Shown one piece after another: positions 32,022 through 40,366 of a DNA stretch of 64,000 nucleotides. Source of the DNA: Bathynomus jamesi (Eukaryota > Arthropoda > Malacostraca > Isopoda > Cirolanidae); assembly GCA_023014485.1 (NCBI GenBank), contig JAJOZX010001074.1, positions 1 to 64,000 of the forward strand. The letters run 5' to 3'. Made by a program: the position numbers and the translations under genes. How positions within the stretch are numbered: position 1 is the first letter of the stretch; every line of letters begins with the position of its first letter. A model generated the notes under the pieces. That model searched no databases. It saw nothing but the letters and a program-made list of their open reading frames with translations, and had not been told where the DNA came from.

Positions 32022-32278
32022 GGTATTATTATAGTATTACACCCATCTAATGTCCAGCAATTATTATATATTCATTAGGTAGATTTTTTAATTCTAAGAC
32101 ACTTTTCTTCTATAGCGTTTCCGTCGCAAATGCTTCATTTTCGAGATATAAACGTTTTTTTGGTGTGTATCTAGTGTGTGTTTGTACGTTCATTTGTGTG
32201 TTCGTGTGTGTTGACATCACATGTCTGCCCAATCAGAGCGCTCCATCCATTTCAAATTTGAATTAGTTTGCTACTGGA

Positions 32279-32528
32279 ATGGCTTCGTGTGACATGTGTT
32301 CGTTCGATTATTACCGCTATATTGTCGCTTTCTATGAAAATTTAGAAAAAAAGTGTTGAGTTTCTGCATACTCACGGTGTTCTACCGACAGTAGTGAAGT
32401 GTCCACATTGTAAAACGGAGTGTACATATCATCAAGACCAGAAACTGTGGCGTTATAGAAAAAGTTACGTTATGCTTAAAACGAAGAAAAGACGGTACTG
32501 TGATTATTCTGTCTTAGATTTTAAAGGT
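32279..32528 (+). pseudogene. Zinc-ribbon exon of unit D2
   Basis: The exon starts MASCDMCSFDYYRYIVAF. One base is lost or gained near 32345. It then continues VEFLHTHGVLPTVVKCPHCK, TECTYHQDQKLWRYRKSY and RRYCDYSVLDFKG, up to a donor (AAAG|GTAATT). CPHC...C followed by W-R-Y-R-K and R-R-Y-C gives the best match in this window to the ISXO2/Merlin-type zinc ribbon. Only the frameshift separates it from an intact exon. Confidence 0.65.
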
Positions 32529-32540
32529 AATTCCTATTTT

Positions 32541-32668
32541 TCTTTTAGGATAGGTTAGGTTTAGTTGTTAGGATAGGTTAGGTTTAGTTGTTAGGATAGG
32601 TTAGGTTTAGTTATTAGGTTAGGTCAGTCAGGATAGGTCAGGTCAGTCAGGATAGGTCAGGTCAATTT
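32541..32668. repeat. Degenerate TTAGG-related tandem repeat in D2
   Basis: Units of about 27 bp (aggataggttaggtttagtt plus gtt) occur three times and grade into shorter units (aggataggtcaggtcagtc). The array lies in the same place, between exon and palindrome, as TTAGG modules in the other D units. Confidence 0.75.
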
Positions 32669-32672
32669 TGAA

Positions 32673-32879
32673 GGTGAAATTTGTTTTTCCTATAGTTTTT
32701 GATGTGTTTTGAATGAATCTGACCTTCAAAACCGTCGGAAATGACTCGTTTTCTGTGATATCCAGCACATTGCCGGCTGGGGCGGAGGGGAATCTCAAAA
32801 ACGAGTCATTTCCGACGGTTTTGAAGGTCAGATTCGTTCAAAACACATAAAAAACCATAGGAAAAACATAAATTTCACC
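32673..32879. repeat. Foldback palindrome of unit D2
   Basis: The left arm contains ggtgaaatttgtttttccta, gatgtgttttgaatgaatct and aaaaccgtcggaaatgactc. The right arm mirrors each block. The arms are about 85 bp and the loop is about 40 bp (tgatatccagcacattgccg and following). Confidence 0.85.
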
Positions 32880-32993
32880 TCCAAAGGGAGACGGGTGTAA
32901 TACTATAAATTTACCTAACTCACTATGCTCACAGATACATCCTTACCAAATTATGTAGATTTGAATATGGTAATTTTTTACTATCACTCCGGT

Positions 32994-33232
32994 CTCTTCA
33001 ATTCCTATAATTTATACATCAATGGATTCATTATTACACCAGGAATGCGATTTGGATAGTCTCAAGTGAGGGAACTGGCCCAAAACTAAGTTAGGACAGG
33101 AAGTTTGTTTTGGGGTATAAGTGTGAAAAAATACCCTAAAATGTGGGTAATTCCTTCAGTAGAGACTATCTAGGGCGCATTCACGATGTAAAAACGAATC
33201 CATTGATATATAAATTATGGAAGTTGTAGAAA
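32994..33232. repeat. Foldback palindrome of unit D3
   Basis: The left arm has cctataatttatacatcaat and ggattcattattacaccagg. The right arm has aaacgaatccattgatatat and aaattatggaagttg. The arms are about 70 bp with a loop of about 110 bp. Its arm sequence is unlike the palindromes of the other units. Confidence 0.75.
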
Positions 33233-33300
33233 CAGCCAACATGAGTGACCTAAAAGGTATATATATACATACATTTATATATATGTAGTAAAACGAACAC

Positions 33301-34310
33301 TATATGACGCGTTCGGTGGAGAAGGGGCGAACGCAACATTTTCGAATTATGCCACAAAATGCAGTTAAAGTTTGTAAACTTTAAACCTTTGTATTTTTCC
33401 GGTTAATTGAAATGTTGTATGAATTTGAACACATATTTGAGTAAAATATTGTTGTGTAATATGTCGATATAATAAAACGCCAAGAAATTTTACAATATTA
33501 TTTATTGATAGCTTCTGATGTTAACTGGTGTAATCCATTATTTGGTCCTCTTCGTCGAATGTTGTATTACCTGCTTCAACTGTTTCGGTTTCTTCCAGTT
33601 CCTTTAACAATCTTGTATAATAGTTCACTGCAGTTGCAGGCATTAGGTCTGATAATTCTTTGAGATCTTTTATTTTTTCCTTAGTTATTGGCAGCAATTG
33701 GGAATACTTTGGTTGCAGTGTCTGCTGGGCTAGATTGAATAAACTGACACTATAGGATTTTTTCCCTTTCTGCAGTCTGACGGGATGGCTATTATCTGGG
33801 GTTGTGCGGTATGCAGTAGATATTACGTAGCCTTCTTTGTGTTGAAAGTCAAATATTAACTTTCTCGCATCTGTAAATTTAGTAGTTGTTGATTTCCTAA
33901 TGACAATGCACGTTTTTAGGACGTCAAAATCGAGAAAATCAGCCTGTTTCATTTCTACAACTAGGAAGCGCTGCGAAACGACTGTAGTTATGGCCGTAAC
34001 ATAATCTTTTTTGGTGTAAATAATATTGCTGTAATTATTTTTTATATTTTGTTCAATTTGGCCAAATTGAGCATCACAGGGCATTGTCGAGTGACCAGAA
34101 AGTAGATAGATGTGCTCAATGTGAAGCAATGATGGGGAGTGAATTTCTCTGAGATACATTAAAACCTAAATTTTACCGTGAAAGAGTGCAGACTAACATC
34201 TAATTTTTTGCATAGGTAAAGCAAAGGTTTTAAAGGATAATTATACAACAAAAAACTCAGTTTTCAAATTTTGTGGCGTTCGCCCCTTCTCCACCGAACG
34301 CGTCATATAT
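33301..34310 (-). mobile_element. Element E with GACGCGTTCGGTGGAG termini
   Basis: The left terminus GACGCGTTCGGTGGAGAAGG at 33306 is matched by a right terminus that is its reverse complement (ccttctccaccgaacgcgtc, 34286-34305). Both are framed by TATAT-type sequence that hides the target duplication. The termini are identical for about 28 bp. The element encloses one open frame on the minus strand and is nested in D3. The superfamily is unassigned. Confidence 0.7.
33521..34159 (-). CDS. C-terminal part of a transposase-like protein (DUF7869-like)
   Basis: The intact 212-codon frame contains EHIYLLSGHSTMPCDAQFGQ followed by IEQNIKNNYSNI, then FLVVEMKQADFLDFDVLK. A G-H-S-x-x-P-C-D-x-x-F-x-x-I-E block followed by F-x-V-x-x-M-x-x-x-D-F-x-D-F recalls the C-terminal end of the DUF7869 proteins common in arthropod genomes, which I recognise only from memory. 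Upstream domains are absent, so the frame is a truncated copy even though it is open. It has an acidic tail (TTFDEEDQIMDYTS). It lies inside the inverted termini of element E. Confidence 0.5.
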   Translation of the reverse strand: MYLREIHSPSLLHIEHIYLLSGHSTMPCDAQFGQIEQNIKNNYSNIIYTKKDYVTAITTVVSQRFLVVEMKQADFLDFDVLKTCIVIRKSTTTKFTDARKLIFDFQHKEGYVISTAYRTTPDNSHPVRLQKGKKSYSVSLFNLAQQTLQPKYSQLLPITKEKIKDLKELSDLMPATAVNYYTRLLKELEETETVEAGNTTFDEEDQIMDYTS

Positions 34311-34344
34311 TCACTGTATATATTATATATACCGTAAAACTATA

Positions 34345-34387
34345 CTAACCTAACCTAACCTAACCTAACCTAACCTAACCTAACCTA
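34345..34387. repeat. (CCTAA)n = (TTAGG)n tract
   Basis: Eight to nine uninterrupted CCTAA units. TTAGG is the ancestral arthropod telomere repeat, but here the tract lies at the same place as in the other D units, just downstream of the zinc-ribbon exon, so it is part of the element. Confidence 0.9.
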
Positions 34388-34407
34388 ATTTTAGGTACTA
34401 CTCTTAC

Positions 34408-34579
34408 CTGTATACTTATTACCACAAACAATACCTTCCTTGTTTTTCTTAGGGCATATAAATTCTTTTAGCAATACACCGTGTTCTACATAAAAATTAA
34501 ATTCAGCCTCTTCATCATCAAAAAATTTGCATGAAGTTAAACACAGTGAATAATTACAACCATCGCAAACCGACGCCAC
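34408..34579 (-). pseudogene. Zinc-ribbon exon of unit D3
   Basis: The exon starts MASVCDGCNYSLCLTSCKFF and continues EFNFYVEHGVLLKEFICPKK, EGIVCGNKYTG, up to a donor (CAG|GTAAGAG). The frame is open, but no downstream exon or catalytic domain exists. The CDGC pair and ICPK...VCGN are the expected zinc ligands. The (TTAGG)n tract follows directly. Confidence 0.55.
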
Positions 34580-35046
34580 CTTGACACTAGAATGTTATGA
34601 GTTCAGGTCAAACCACCCAATTTTGTTAGCGGTACCTTCCTAACCTTTGTGGGATCAGTCATTTTATCACTCACAAAAACATGATCCGCGATTTTATCAC
34701 TCAAAAAAATAATTTCTTAATATTAATTTTATAGCTTTAATCGGCATTTGCCTTCATATTGTACTTAATAAAAGTTGTTTAAAAAAATATAAAGAGTCTT
34801 ATGGTAAACTTTATTTTCAGTTTCCAGAGACCGGACTGATAGTAAAAAATTACCTTGAATATTATGACATTTTTATGACATTTTTTTCCCACCCTCCCAA
34901 TATTTGCCTGGTGATGTCATGAAAATATGATATATGAGCTAGGCTTAGGCTATTTTTTTGCTACTCTGCGACTTAATTAGTTGGATGTTTTCTGTTCTGG
35001 CTATTTTTGTAATTGGATTCAGTTTGGTCGTGTTTGTGATAGAATT

Positions 35047-35216
35047 ATGAAGTGCTGTTCATGTGGTTTCTGACTTTGAGAACTTGATTTGTCATGTGCC
35101 CTAGATGAAGAGAAAGCATTGGATGTTTTTATCAATTATGGCATTATTCTCTCATCCTTAACTTGCCTGAAATGTGATAGTGAGTGCCTAATACAAAAAG
35201 ATCAGAAGATATTTAG
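35047..35216 (+). pseudogene. Zinc-ribbon exon of unit D4
   Basis: The exon starts MKCCSCGF, then has two stops or shifts, and continues CALDEEKALDVFINYGIILS, SLTCLKCDSECLIQKDQKIF up to a donor AG|GTGAAAT. It is the closest relative of D0, including 60 bp of shared 5' leader (ttctgttctggctatttttg; gtgatagaatt). Confidence 0.6.
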
Positions 35217-35226
35217 GTGAAATAAC

Positions 35227-35890
35227 CAGAGCTGGGCACTTCCGCAAACCGCAAATTCCGCAATTGCGGAAGTATGTTTTTCGTTTGCAGATTTGCGTTT
35301 GCGGCAAAGTCATCGTAAATTAGTGAATTTGCGTTACGGAACTAAGACCGCAAACGCAAATCTTTCTGTAAATTTCCCACATGGCCACTGGCCAAGCCCG
35401 CTAGTGCTGTGACACTGCTGTCACTGGCCGCCAATGTGTGTCAGTCTCAAAATTTATGAAATTCAAATGATTAAATTTATTATTTAATTTATTTACTATT
35501 TACTTGCAGGTGTTTTTGTTCAATATAATATATCAATATATGTAGTATTTTTATTTCTTCTACAATAGTGATTTATTGTAATAGATTATTTAGCCTTGTT
35601 TTTAATAAAAAACAAGGCTAAAACATTAAACATTAAAAAGATATAAAAACTTTTTATACCTCTTTAATATTTTGGATACTTTTTATAGTTAAAATTGCGA
35701 TTGCGGAATTTGCGGTTTGCGGAAGTGTCCAGCACTGTAAAAATTGGAAATATGGTTTGCATTTGCGGATTTGCGTTTGCGGCACCAAAAATGGCAAGCA
35801 GTTTATGGATTTGCGGTTGCAGAAGGTAAGGTTTGAGTTTGCGGATTTGCGATTGTAGAAGTGATTTTGAGTTTGCGGTGCCCAGCTCTA
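35227..35890. mobile_element. hAT-type MITE rich in TTTGCGG words, target duplication GAAATAAC
   Basis: The ends are CAGAGCTGGGCACTTCCGCA on the left, and GCGGTGCCCAGCTCTA on the right. GAAATAAC is repeated exactly at 35219-35226 and 35891-35898. D0 preserves the empty site at 30431-30440 (on the minus strand gtgaaataactaatattaac). The element is non-coding and full of variants of gatttgcgtttgcgg near both ends, which may be transposase-binding sites. It interrupts unit D4 just after the exon donor. Confidence 0.88.
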
Positions 35891-35983
35891 GAAATAACCC
35901 ATATTAACCAGTTAGGCCAAATGAATGCCCTTGATAATTGGTTAGGTTAAGTAATGATATTTTATATGTTTTGCTTAGATTTT

Positions 35984-36066
35984 GACCTCCATTTCCATTG
36001 TAAATGAGCCAAACTTCAAAGTACTATAACTTTGTTGGATCTCATTTCCGAGGGAAATAGAGGTCA
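35984..36066. repeat. Foldback palindrome of unit D4
   Basis: The left arm gacctccatttccattgtaa, then atgagcc, pairs imperfectly with the right arm ctcatttccgagggaaatag, then aggtc. The centre is cttcaaagtactataacttt. The TTAGG module precedes it at 35912-35950. Confidence 0.6.
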
Positions 36067-36349
36067 GATTTGGGTTAATATGAGTTTTATCGCACTCAGA
36101 ATATCAAAAGCAAATATAATTATAAAATATTAAAGCATAATTTTCTCATCATTTTCATATAAGTCACTATGCTCGCAGATGCGTACTTAACAAATTATAT
36201 ACATTTGAATATTATGACATTTTTGCATTTTTTTTCCCGCCCTTCCAATATTTTGATTGGTGATGTCATGAGAACATGATATATGAGCTAGATTTTTTAA
36301 GTTCTTAGGCCTTTTAAGTTGCTAGTCTACTTCTGTTAGTTTTTGATAG

Positions 36350-36604
36350 ATGTTTGTGGCGATGACATGTGAACGGTGCGAATATTATTTTGAGGATTTA
36401 ATATACGAAGTGCATTCTAATGACTCCCGAGCAATAGAAATATTTACAAAACACAATATTTTACCATCGACCCGTAAGTGCGAATTGTGCGGAAACGAGT
36501 GCTCATTAGTAGAATCTCACCATAGATTTAAGTGCAACGCGTATTTCTCATCGCTATTTCTCGTCTGTATCCACCACCTAATCCATAATAAGGTAATACT
36601 CTAG
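36350..36604 (+). CDS. Zinc-ribbon exon of unit D5
   Basis: The open frame reads MTCERCEYYFEDLIYEVHSN (from ATG 36365) and continues AIEIFTKHNILPSTRKCELC, GNECSLVESHHRFKCNA. A donor candidate AAG|GTAATA lies at 36592. Cysteine pairs CERC, CELC and GNEC fit the family. The 5' leader (36205-36300) resembles that of D4 at 34862-34955. TTAGG repeats (36605-36650) and a palindrome follow. No catalytic domain is present. Confidence 0.45.
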   Translation: MFVAMTCERCEYYFEDLIYEVHSNDSRAIEIFTKHNILPSTRKCELCGNECSLVESHHRFKCNAYFSSLFLVCIHHLIHNKVIL

Positions 36605-36648
36605 GCTAGGTTAGCCAGGGTTAGGTTAGGTTAGCCAGGGTTAGGTTA
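36605..36648. repeat. TTAGG-related repeats of unit D5
   Basis: ggttagccagggttaggtta occurs twice in tandem with small changes, between the exon and the palindrome. Confidence 0.75.
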
Positions 36649-36650
36649 AT

Positions 36651-36845
36651 ACCAAAATACATTTTCCTAGTAATACTTGATGTGTTTTGCTTAGATTTTG
36701 ACATCCATTTCCCTTGAAAATGAGCCAAACTTCAAAGTACTATAACTTTGTTGGACTATAACTTTGTTGGATCTCATTTCCGACGGAAATGGAGGTCATA
36801 TTTGAACAAATCACATCAAATACTACTAGAAAAATGTATTTTGGT
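36651..36845. repeat. Foldback palindrome of unit D5
   Basis: The left arm has accaaaatacattttcctag, cttgatgtgttttgcttaga and catccatttcccttgaaaat. The right arm mirrors it and ends actagaaaaatgtattttgg. The centre contains a duplicated ctataactttgttgga. Confidence 0.8.
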
Positions 36846-37446
36846 GTGTAAAATGACCGAGTTACTCAATATACATAATTACCCGAAATGGCACCTAGTG
36901 TGCCCACTATAAAAATTTCTTATGTTCTTATGTTCAATGGCAAACATCGGAATAACATTGAAGGCCTGGTTCGGTCAACTGTAGGCCCTATTATTAAAAA
37001 TGTAGCTCACGAGTTGGATTACCTCGATAGTCCCGAGTGACTTCGTGTTTTCCAAATGAAATGTGTAATTACCTCAAAATTGAGAGCCCTGGTTACATCA
37101 TCTACCTGATCAGCACATTGTCGATATACTATATATTCAGTGTAATTAATCAGTGGGCTTCCGGCTTTTTCAGCCTAGACCTACATAGAAATTTGTTTGA
37201 ACACAGTGTAGGTATATTTATATAGTGTTGAGCTTCCATTATTTTCAGCATGCGCAGAAGTCTGACAGTCAGCGAGCAGCTTGTTGGTTGCTCAATGACT
37301 CTTGACTTTGGTCCCTCGTTTTTTTTCTACGTTATTGCTGACGTCATTACTCAAACAATTTAGTATGAATATAAACTGCCCTATAAAAGTTAAAGGTACA
37401 AATGTTTGAATCTGAAAAGCATAAGTTGATACATAATATTAAAAAA

Positions 37447-37582
37447 TACAATGCAGTTTCACGGCTCCATCTAAATTTTTTCCCCGCAGTCGCGGAGGAA
37501 TACAAAAGACTATTGTCTACGTTGCAGACGAGTGTTTTGTATTCTTGCGCGACTTTGGGAAAGAAATTTAGATGAAGCCATG
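37447..37582. repeat. Palindrome with arms of about 50 bp
   Basis: The left arm cacggctccatctaaatttt, ttccccgcagtcgcg, aggaatacaaaa pairs with tgttttgtattcttgcgcga, ctttgggaaag, aaatttagatgaagccatg. It is followed by (CCTAA)n at 37605-37625. Confidence 0.65.
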
Positions 37583-38327
37583 AAAATGAACCAAAAATTG
37601 ATCGAACCTAACCTAACCTAACCTACGAAGTGCATTACTACATCGTACGGTAAATCCCTAGGAGCGCTCCATTTTTCAATATTAAACATACACTTGCAAA
37701 ACATATACCCTTTGAAAGCTCACATTTTTCCGAGTCTAAAAATGTAGTAATCCAAAAGTATCAATAGCAAATAAAAAGTAACTAGGTTTAAATATAAAAC
37801 CCTATATCGATCAATTTGTGATGCGTGATCTTTACGGGGGCTCCGCCCCCGTACCCCCGAGACCTAAATTATACAAATGATAATGTAATAACATATTCAT
37901 GTTAGGTTAGGTTAGCGTATCAATTACCAAAATACCATCTTACAACACGGACTGAAGATTTATAACTTAGCTAACCTTTATAATGTAATTAATTACGTCA
38001 CGCGTCAAACAATTAAACCTAGTTACTTTTTATTTGCTATTGATACTTTTGGATTACTACATTTTTAGACTCAGAAAAATGTGAGCTTTCAAATGGGTAA
38101 TGGTTCAGAATACGGGCGCCACTTAATTAAGCAAAATTTCGAAAAACACCATAGAGGCAAAGTTGTTTTTCTCATTAAAATACGTTGATTGCATGTGTCG
38201 CATAGTCAAAAAAACGAAGTTAGAAAATTACGAAAAAATATATAAGCTACTTCAGTGCTTTTTGGGTATGAATCTAGGAAATTTTGAGTTGGCAACCCTA
38301 CTATCGTTCATTCACTTCAGTTTCAAA

Positions 38328-38440
38328 ATGGCTTCGGTCTGTGACGGATGTGCGGTGACGCTAGTAGAGCTCGCGGACGTGTTGAGAACTTGATTAGTCA
38401 TGTGCCCTCGATGAAGACTAAAAAGTGCATAATTTAACAT
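38328..38440 (+). pseudogene. Zinc-ribbon exon of unit D6 (truncated)
   Basis: The exon starts MASVCDGCAVTLVELADV and is broken after about 22 codons. Out-of-frame traces of the HVALDEDK region follow (tcatgtgccctcgatgaaga). The second cysteine pair is lost; the sequence jumps to the GC-rich module at 38437. Confidence 0.5.
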
Positions 38441-38525
38441 GTTATTACATTATCATTTGTATAATTTACGTCTCGGGGGTACGGGGGCGGAGCCCCCGTA
38501 AAGATCACGCATCACAAATTGATCG
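38437..38525 (+). repeat. GC-rich module with GGGGGCGGAGCCCCC hairpin
   Basis: The module reads acatgttattacattatcat, ttgtataatt, cgtctcgggggtacgggggc, ggagcccccgtaaagatcac. It occurs inverted at 37812-37893 and as a partial direct copy at 31384-31437 in D1. The core is a perfect GC-only palindrome in an AT-rich region. Confidence 0.8.
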
Positions 38526-38551
38526 GTATAGGGTTCAGGGTATAAGGTTTT

Positions 38552-38806
38552 TTTTCCACCAAAATATGCTAAAACCATTGGTTTCCTGTTGTTTAGGATA
38601 AATCTGACTATCGCTATTACAGTAAATTATTGCTTGTGCTGTGTTCCCCCACTCAAAACCCCCGGTTCCCACGGTGGTCCCCCCAGATTCTAGGAGGGGT
38701 TGGGGGTGAAATCACTTCAAGCAATAATTTGCTGTAATGGTGATGGTCACATTCATCCTAAACAACAGGAAACCAATGATTTTAGCATGTTTTGGTGGAA
38801 AAAACA
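38552..38806. repeat. Foldback palindrome of unit D6
   Basis: The left arm has ttccaccaaaatatgctaaa, ccattggtttcctgttgttt and aggataaatctgac. The right arm mirrors it and ends ttttagcatgttttggtgga. A C/G-rich loop of about 100 bp separates the arms. Confidence 0.8.
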
Positions 38807-38911
38807 CAAAAATTGAGGTAGCGCCCCTATTCTGAACCGTTACCTTCAAATGGTATATGTTTTATGAGTGTATGTTTAATATTGAAAAATGGAGCGCTCC
38901 TAGAGATTATC

Positions 38912-39477
38912 CCATCGTACCCTAACTAACCGACCCACATAATCTGTGATTCTGGCTAAATTCAACACAATCTGCTCGCATAATTCACTCACGGAGCAAC
39001 TGGTACACACTTCCATCCTAGTCGGCAACAACCTGGACAATGATTACCAAGTTGCCAGATTCGCTAGTATTAGTTCATATTTAAAATATTAATAAAAAAT
39101 ACTTTACGGGGTTTTACAAAAACTTTACCAATGCCATGGTCTTCAGACAGTCTCGAAATATACATATTTATGGTTTTTATGACTAAAATATCGGTATTCG
39201 TGGAGCCGCTAAACTGCATATTTACCAAAAATACAGGTCTTAAACATATGATTGTAAACAGTCACTTCAACTATACAAAATGAAAATGGCTATTGAACAC
39301 CAAGTATATGAAATAATCATTGCACAATATTCTGAACGCCCATGAGCGATCGTATATCAAAATCGCTGTCGATTTGCGATCTGGTGAGAACCATCGCAGC
39401 ATTGGCGCGCTGTAGTGCGATGCTGAGCCTTTGGTGTATTCATCCAAGGCTCTCATCACGATCTTGAGCCTTACGAT
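38912..39477. other. Non-coding stretch before hAT-2
   Basis: No coding frame or RNA gene recognised. Short inverted words around cgatcg, tcgcagcattggcgcgctgt and gcgatgctgagc occur between 39340 and 39430. This flank is the target of the hAT-2 insertion. Confidence 0.35.
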
Positions 39478-39569
39478 CAGTGTTGCCAGATTTTCAGATG
39501 TGAATTATCGTGCTGAAACCTCACAATTATCGTTTCTTCATCAAAATTATCGTGTATTATTATCGAATA

Positions 39570-39770
39570 TTACTCTGAAAATGAGCTGTGCTTCTTTCCG
39601 TTTGCATGGTTTTTGATGACCATCAATTCTGCAACCATCAACACGTTGCAAAACCGGCACTTAGCTTTAAAAGGGTCAGGAACTCCTTGCAGCCATGGCT
39701 TGAAGGCAAAGTCCGTTTCCCACTCCTTCCTATAATGCTGATGCCGACGCTGCATTTTTCGTGGTCCTAA
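39570..39770 (-). pseudogene. hAT-2 second exon, zinc-finger N-terminal region
   Basis: The frame from 39755 reads MQRRHQHYRKEWETDFAFKP, WLQGVPDPFKAKCRFCNVLM, VIKNHANGKKHSSF. C-x-x-C...H-x-x-x-x-x-H with K-W/R-x-x-W is the BED-like finger common at the N-terminus of hAT and related transposases. The catalytic region is missing, so hAT-2 could move only with help from a full-length relative. Confidence 0.55.
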
Positions 39771-39798
39771 ACTTCAAAGAGCCTGGAAATTTTTTGAG

Positions 39799-39800
<2 letters not shown>

Positions 39801-39829
<29 letters not shown>
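39801..39829. repeat. (CT)n microsatellite
   Basis: About 14 CT units, at the approximate left limit of the nested hAT-3. Confidence 0.9.
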
Positions 39830-39831
<2 letters not shown>

Positions 39832-40254
39832 GGAATACACTGAATCTAAGCAAACTCTAATTAGTGGAAAAGTATGAATTAACGGAGTTACGTTAAAATT
39901 AAAGTATTTACAAGCACTTAGTCCTAACAGTTACTGCCCCATTAATACGGCCTGAAAAGAACTAAGTTTCATAAATGTCTGACAGGATCATACTAGGTTA
40001 CAAAATATGAAGTATAATACTATATGCTTATACTTTCCTAAATGCTTAATTTTTCTAGTATTGTAAAACATTATTTCGCTAATTTACTAATTATTAAGAG
40101 ATTTTGTAACACTTTAAAACCTAGGATTATTTTCGTTATGTTTTCAAGTTTATTAATTCTTTTCTCATCTTTTTCAGATAATGTGAATTTTGTTGGTTAA
40201 AACCTAAATGGTCTGATTATTTGAATGTATTTGATTAACGTTACAGTTATAACA

Positions 40255-40320
40255 ATTATTATTATTATTATTATTATTATTATCATCATCATCATCATTA
40301 TTATCATGATTATTATTTAG
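40255..40320. repeat. (ATT)n / (ATC)n microsatellite
   Basis: ATT units grade into ATC units and back; located upstream of the first exon of the nested hAT-3 transposase. Confidence 0.9.
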
Positions 40321-40366
40321 CAGATTAGTTGTGGTTAACTAGATGTGACTTCGTGCATCTTGGAAA

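Larger units (their letters stand above)
32022..32915 (+). mobile_element. Unit D2: Merlin-like non-autonomous element, 8-bp target duplication
   Basis: The left end is GGTATTATTATAGTATTACA. The reverse complement of the right end is GGTAAATTTATAGTATTACA, and both continue with CCC. Flanks TAAGTCAC (32014-32021) and TAACTCAC (32916-32923) match at 7 of 8 bases. The related region at 36155-36175 reads straight through this site (ataagtcactatgctc), giving an internal empty-site control. The 894-bp unit holds a zinc-ribbon exon, TTAGG-like repeats and a long palindrome, and no catalytic domain. Confidence 0.85.
32969..34854 (-). mobile_element. Unit D3: Merlin-like element, perfect 8-bp duplication TTGAATAT
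   Basis: The left end is GGTAATTTTTTACTATCACT and the reverse complement of the right end is GGTAATTTTTTACTATCAGT; both continue CCGGTCTCT. TTGAATAT is repeated exactly at 32961-32968 and 34855-34862. The empty site is visible at about 36204-36211 (tttgaatattatgac). The unit carries a zinc-ribbon exon (minus), eight or nine TTAGG repeats, a nested element (33301-34310) and a palindrome (32994-33232). Confidence 0.9.
38096..38844 (+). mobile_element. Unit D6: Merlin-like non-autonomous element, duplication TTCAAATG
   Basis: The left end is GGTAATGGTTCAGAATACGG and the reverse complement of the right end is GGTAACGGTTCAGAATAGGG. TTCAAATG is repeated exactly at 38088-38095 and 38845-38852. The unit contains the zinc-ribbon exon D6, a GC-rich module (38437-38525) and a palindrome (38552-38806). 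It inserted into one arm of the foldback at 37656-38911, whose pairing is restored when D6 is removed. Confidence 0.9.
37656..38911. repeat. Large foldback element interrupted by D6
   Basis: The left arm 37656-37803 starts taggagcgctccatttttca and contains gaaagctcacatttttccga, gtagtaatccaaaagtatca and atagcaaataaaaagtaact. It pairs with 38011-38095, and then, beyond the inserted D6, with 38853-38911 (ending tggagcgctcctaga). The loop holds the GC-rich hairpin gggggctccgcccccgtacc (37837). Without D6 the element is about 500 bp. Confidence 0.75.

Noticed and set aside
34345..34387. Interstitial telomere or chromosome end
   Set aside because: The TTAGG tract is short and sits at the same internal position as TTAGG modules of other D units, so it is part of a mobile element.
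29957..38806. CRISPR-like array of spaced repeats
   Set aside because: The repeats are eukaryotic foldback elements of unequal length and spacing, without uniform direct repeats and spacers.
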